Below, piece by piece: positions 30,636 to 33,350 of a DNA stretch of 33,350 nucleotides; position 1 is the first letter of the stretch; each line of letters starts with the position of its first letter. The notes under the pieces are model-generated. The model saw only the letters and a program-made list of their open reading frames with translations. It was not told the origin of the DNA and did not search any database. The stretch lies in the NCBI GenBank assembly GCA_016235585.1, contig JACRJY010000151.1, forward strand, positions 1 through 33,350, written 5' to 3'. A program made the position numbers and the translations under genes. Origin of the DNA: Verrucomicrobiota bacterium. GTDB lineage: Bacteria > Verrucomicrobiota > Verrucomicrobiia > Limisphaerales > JACRJY01.

Positions 30636-31910
30636 ATGAGTTTGTTGGAACAGATGACGCAGCTCGCGCAGCAGGCCAAAGCCGCCTCGCGCGAGTTGGC
30701 GCAACTCACCACGGCGGAGAAGAACGCCGGCCTGCTCGCCATGGCCGGTGCGCTGGAGCAAAGCGCCCCCGCCATCAAGACCGCGAACGCGCTCGACATG
30801 GACGCCGGGGCGGCGATGGGCCTCACCGGCGCGATGCTCGACCGCCTCAAGCTCGACGACAAACGCATCGCCGCGATGGCCAAAGGACTGCGCGAAGTCG
30901 CCGCGCTGCCCGATCCGGTGGGTCGCGTGCTCGACGAGCGCACGCGCCCGAATGGGCTGCGGCTCCAGAAAATCGCCACGCCCATCGGCGTCGTCGTCAT
31001 CATCTACGAATCGCGCCCCAACGTGACGGCGGATGCGGCGAGCCTGTGCTTCAAGACTGGCAACGCCACCATTCTGCGCGGCGGCAAGGAGGCGTTGAAC
31101 TCGAACCAAATCATCGCGCGCCTGATGGTCGAGGCCGGGCGCAAGGCGCTGGCGAAATTTCCCAAACACGCCATCCAGGTCGTGCCCACGACGGATCGCG
31201 AGGCGATTCCCGCGCTGCTCTCGCTCACGCAGTTCGTGGACCTCTGCATGCCGCGCGGCGGCGAAGGGCTGATCCGCGCGGTGACGGAGTGCAGCAAGGT
31301 GCCGGTCATCAAGCATTACAAGGGCGTCTGCCACGTGTTCGTGGACCGCGACGCCGACCTCGCCATGGCCGAGAACATCGTGATGAACGCGAAAGTCCAG
31401 CGGCCCGCCGTCTGCAACGCGGCGGAGACGTTGCTCGTGGACAAAGTGGTGGCGGCAAAATTTCTCCCCGCCATTGACCGCAAGCTGGCGGAGAAGAAAG
31501 TGCAACTGCGCGTGGACGACACGACGCGCTCGTTGCTGCAACCTGCAACCTGCAACTTGCAACCTGCAACCGAGGCCGATTGGTTCACCGAATACAACGA
31601 CTACATCCTCAACGTTCGCGTCGTGGACGGCGTGAAGGCGGCCATTGACCACATCAACCACTACGGCTCCGCGCACTCGGACAGCATCGTGACGCGCAAC
31701 GAAGCGGCGGCGAAGCAGTTCCTCGCCGAGGTGGACTCGGCGGCGGTGTATTGGAACGCGAGCACGCGCTTCACTGACGGCGGCGAATTCGGCATGGGCG
31801 CGGAGATTGGCATCAGCACCGACAAGGTCGGCGCGCGCGGCCCGATGGGACTGGATGAACTCACGACCTACAAGTGGCTGGGATTTGGCACCGGGCAAAT
31901 CAGAACGTGA
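30636..31910 (+). CDS. proA: Gamma-glutamyl phosphate reductase
   Basis: This 424-residue NADPH-dependent enzyme makes glutamate semialdehyde for proline synthesis. The aldehyde-dehydrogenase fold is complete: IGVVVIIYESRPNVT, the nucleotide segment ILRGGKEALNSN, the catalytic C260 in QRPAVCNAAET and the ending EFGMGAEIGIST. No proB is in the window. The frame is open upstream to 30498, but that stretch is the inverted repeat; the ATG at 30636 gives the standard N-terminus. Five heptamers at 31536-31570 encode LQPATCNLQPAT in a loop whose length varies in the family. The loop lies before the conserved NVRVVDGVKAAIDHINHYG, so the core should fold normally. Confidence 0.94.
   Translation: MSLLEQMTQLAQQAKAASRELAQLTTAEKNAGLLAMAGALEQSAPAIKTANALDMDAGAAMGLTGAMLDRLKLDDKRIAAMAKGLREVAALPDPVGRVLDERTRPNGLRLQKIATPIGVVVIIYESRPNVTADAASLCFKTGNATILRGGKEALNSNQIIARLMVEAGRKALAKFPKHAIQVVPTTDREAIPALLSLTQFVDLCMPRGGEGLIRAVTECSKVPVIKHYKGVCHVFVDRDADLAMAENIVMNAKVQRPAVCNAAETLLVDKVVAAKFLPAIDRKLAEKKVQLRVDDTTRSLLQPATCNLQPATEADWFTEYNDYILNVRVVDGVKAAIDHINHYGSAHSDSIVTRNEAAAKQFLAEVDSAAVYWNASTRFTDGGEFGMGAEIGISTDKVGARGPMGLDELTTYKWLGFGTGQIRT
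31536..31570 (+). repeat. Heptamer array CTGCAAC x5 (one unit TTGCAAC) inside proA
   Basis: Units are CTGCAAC three times, then TTGCAAC, then CTGCAAC, 35 bp in all, translated within proA. The reverse-complement word GTTGCAG forms another array at the window's right edge. Confidence 0.95.
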
Positions 31911-31915
31911 TTCAA

Positions 31916-31994
31916 AGCCACAGATTGAACACAGATGAAACACAGATTTCAGAGCCGGAAACATCTGTGTTCAATCTGTGTTTCATCTGTGGCT
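31916..31994. repeat. Inverted pair of 11-nt word arms (CACAGATxGAA)
   Basis: The left arm at 31916-31947 and the right arm at 31963-31994 pair at 28 of 32 positions around a 15-nt loop. Each arm contains 11-nt words such as CACAGATTGAA and CACAGATGAAA; the middle words are in swapped order. It occupies nearly all of the gap between proA and the next gene. The right arm ends in GTGGCTAAA, 8 nt before the start codon, as at the PIG-L gene. Confidence 0.9.
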
Positions 31995-32002
31995 AAAAAA
32001 CA

Positions 32003-33325
32003 GTGAATCCCGCCGACTCCGCCAAATTCATCCGCGACGCGCTCCCGCCCGACGGCTTGTTCGCCGGCCAGGAGTGGCGCATTTCGCCGGCGCCCTTTCC
32101 GCTCGGCGAGAAACTTGCACGCGAACTCGACTCGCTGGGCCGCGTGCTGCTGCAATTCTATCGCGCGGCCAATCTGCTCTACCGTCGGAGCGTCGAGGGT
32201 AAACAGCCGGAGTGGGTCGCGCGCTGGCTCGATCAGGGCAAGCCCGCCGAACTCATCGCGCTCCAGCGCTCGCCCGCCTTCAAGAACGACGTGCCGCGCG
32301 TCATCCGCCCGGACATTTTGCTGACCGAGGACGGCTTCGCCATCACGGAGCTTGACAGTGTGCCCGGCGGCATCGGGCTGACGGCGTGGCTCAACAAGAC
32401 GTATTCGGAATCCAGAATCCAGAATCCAGAATCCAGAATCATCGGCGGCGCGGACGGGATGGTGCGCGGGTTTGAATCCATCTTCGGTGGTGCAAAGCAG
32501 GTTCACCTCGTCGTCTCGGAAGAGGCGGCCACGTATCGCCCGGAGATGGAATGGCTGGCGGGGCAGATGAAGAATTCAGAATTCAGAATTCAGAATTCAG
32601 AATTCACAGATTTCGCCGAGAGCGACGCGGTGTATCGTTTCTTCGAGCTGTTCGATTTGGAAAATGTGCCGAGTGCCAGGCGCATCTTTGAACTCGCGGC
32701 GGAAGGGAAAATCCGCCTCACGCCGCCGCCCAAACCGCTGTTCGAGGAGAAGCTGATCTTCGCGCTGCTGTGGAACCGCAACCTGCGCGGCTTCTGGCGG
32801 CAGGAGTTGGGCGAGAGTTTTTTGGCGCGGCTGCAACGGCACATTCCCTATACCTGGCTGGTGGATCCGACGCCGCTGCCGCCGCACGCGGCGATTCCCG
32901 AACTGAACCTCACCGACTGGCAGCAGTTGAAAACGCTGTCGCAGAAGGAGCGCGACCTGATTTTGAAAGTCTCCGGCTACTCTGCCGAGGCGTGGGGCGC
33001 GCGTGGCGTGTTTCTCGGCAGCGACCTGTCGGCGGAGGACTGGAGCGTGGCGGTGGACAAGTCCATCGCGAGCTTCCCACAGTCGCCCTATGTGCTGCAG
33101 CGCTTCCACAAGCCGCGCGTCGTCGAGGCGAACTACTTCGACTTTGCCCGGAACGAGCTGACGCCGATGCCGGGCCGGGCGCGGCTGTGCCCGTATTATT
33201 TCGTGGCGGGCGAGAACGACGCGGCGCGCGCCACGCTCGGCGGCGTGCTGGCGACCATCGTTCCCGCCGACAAGAAAATCGTCCACGGCATGAGCGAAGC
33301 GGTGCTCGCGCCGTGTTCGGGATGA
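32003..33325 (+). CDS. ATP-grasp-like protein of unknown function with two heptamer-encoded inserts
   Basis: This 440-residue protein is not one I can name. Parts resemble circularly permuted ATP-grasp ligases: VIRPDILLTEDGFAITELDS with PGGIGLT in the first half, then LILKVSGYSAEAWGARGVF, LSAEDWSVAVDK and SPYVLQRFHKPRVVEANYFD in the second. This is the usual order of ATP-binding lysine, glycine loop and YVxQ strand. Such enzymes join a carboxylate to an amine or thiol. Two inserts come from heptamer arrays, at about residues 136-146 (ESRIQNPESRI) and 190-202 (KNSEFRIQNSEF). The start is the GTG at 32003, right after an inverted repeat. The last 25 bp of the window hold another heptamer array. 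Confidence 0.6.
   Translation: MNPADSAKFIRDALPPDGLFAGQEWRISPAPFPLGEKLARELDSLGRVLLQFYRAANLLYRRSVEGKQPEWVARWLDQGKPAELIALQRSPAFKNDVPRVIRPDILLTEDGFAITELDSVPGGIGLTAWLNKTYSESRIQNPESRIIGGADGMVRGFESIFGGAKQVHLVVSEEAATYRPEMEWLAGQMKNSEFRIQNSEFTDFAESDAVYRFFELFDLENVPSARRIFELAAEGKIRLTPPPKPLFEEKLIFALLWNRNLRGFWRQELGESFLARLQRHIPYTWLVDPTPLPPHAAIPELNLTDWQQLKTLSQKERDLILKVSGYSAEAWGARGVFLGSDLSAEDWSVAVDKSIASFPQSPYVLQRFHKPRVVEANYFDFARNELTPMPGRARLCPYYFVAGENDAARATLGGVLATIVPADKKIVHGMSEAVLAPCSG
32408..32441 (+). repeat. Heptamer array GAATCCA x4 plus partial unit in the ATP-grasp-like gene
   Basis: Four exact GAATCCA units (32408-32435) are followed by GAATCA. It is the same word, in the same orientation, as the array at 19196 in the HAD-NUDIX gene. 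Confidence 0.95.
32572..32606 (+). repeat. Heptamer array GAATTCA x5 in the ATP-grasp-like gene
   Basis: Five exact GAATTCA units, 35 bp, lie 130 bp after the GAATCCA array in the same gene. The array encodes NSEFRIQNSEF. The one-base difference in the word relates the two arrays. Confidence 0.95.
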
Positions 33326-33331
33326 GGGGTG

Positions 33332-33350
33332 GTTGCAGGTTGCAGGTTGC
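33332..33350 (+). repeat. Heptamer array GTTGCAG (runs off the window)
   Basis: Two full units and a partial third reach the window end, starting 7 nt after the stop of the ATP-grasp-like gene. The word is the reverse complement of the proA array unit CTGCAAC. Its full length is not visible. Confidence 0.85.

Noticed and set aside
29610..31964. A 784-codon minus-strand frame opposite the transpeptidase gene and proA
   Set aside because: It spans several confident genes and repeat elements without a recognisable domain.
19196..32606. Tandem arrays considered as a CRISPR
   Set aside because: Units are 7 nt with no spacers and no cas genes are present.
1..33350. tRNA, rRNA, phage structural genes, transposases or an integrase
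   Set aside because: I looked for their usual signatures on both strands and saw none.

Overview
The window is GC-rich, gene-dense chromosomal DNA, most likely from a Verrucomicrobiota bacterium or a close PVC relative. That placement is an inference from gene content and style: a serine/threonine kinase fused to two WD40 propellers, PIG-L and Gfo/Idh sugar enzymes, few Shine-Dalgarno sequences, and many short palindromic or tandem-word repeats. I see no rRNA, tRNA, CRISPR array, integrase or transposase.

Layout. 1-1648: nrnA (5' end outside the window) and truB, an RNA turnover/modification pair. 1659-5441 (-): the giant membrane kinase. 5442-5875: a 141-bp nested palindrome, then a promoter and operator for a Phd/ParE toxin-antitoxin pair (5876-6441). 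6489-10678 (-): a two-gene NAD-type formate dehydrogenase operon; its sulfurtransferase fdhD lies 13 kb away at 23687. 10766-12118 (-): a small anchored protein and a beta-hydroxyacid-dehydrogenase-like enzyme with a clear terminator. 12240-15696: a basic peptide, a Gfo/Idh oxidoreductase, a second toxin-antitoxin module flanked by a duplicated gene end, an integron-cassette-like unit and a PIG-L deacetylase. 15761-22602: ftsK, a HAD-NUDIX fusion, a TPR membrane protein, an aquaporin-like channel and UDP-glucose dehydrogenase. 22626-25464: mutT, a receiver protein, fdhD and a class IV aminotransferase. 25466-26539 (-): a secreted disordered protein. 26743-33325: larE, argA, a small phosphatase, a membrane protein, an L,D-transpeptidase, proA and an ATP-grasp-like protein.

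The most unusual signal is not a gene family. At many loci the DNA carries short-period word arrays (6, 7, 9 or 11 nt), each locus with its own word, often arranged as inverted pairs. Five genes (HAD-NUDIX, mutT, larE, proA and the ATP-grasp-like gene) contain heptamer arrays that are translated. fdhD has an inverted hexamer pair in its C-terminal tail, and the L,D-transpeptidase carries a 142-bp palindromic element in frame. Because seven is not a multiple of three, gain or loss of one heptamer would shift the reading frame. A second recurrent signal is a -10-like hexamer ending exactly 6 nt before several start codons, which suggests leaderless transcripts.
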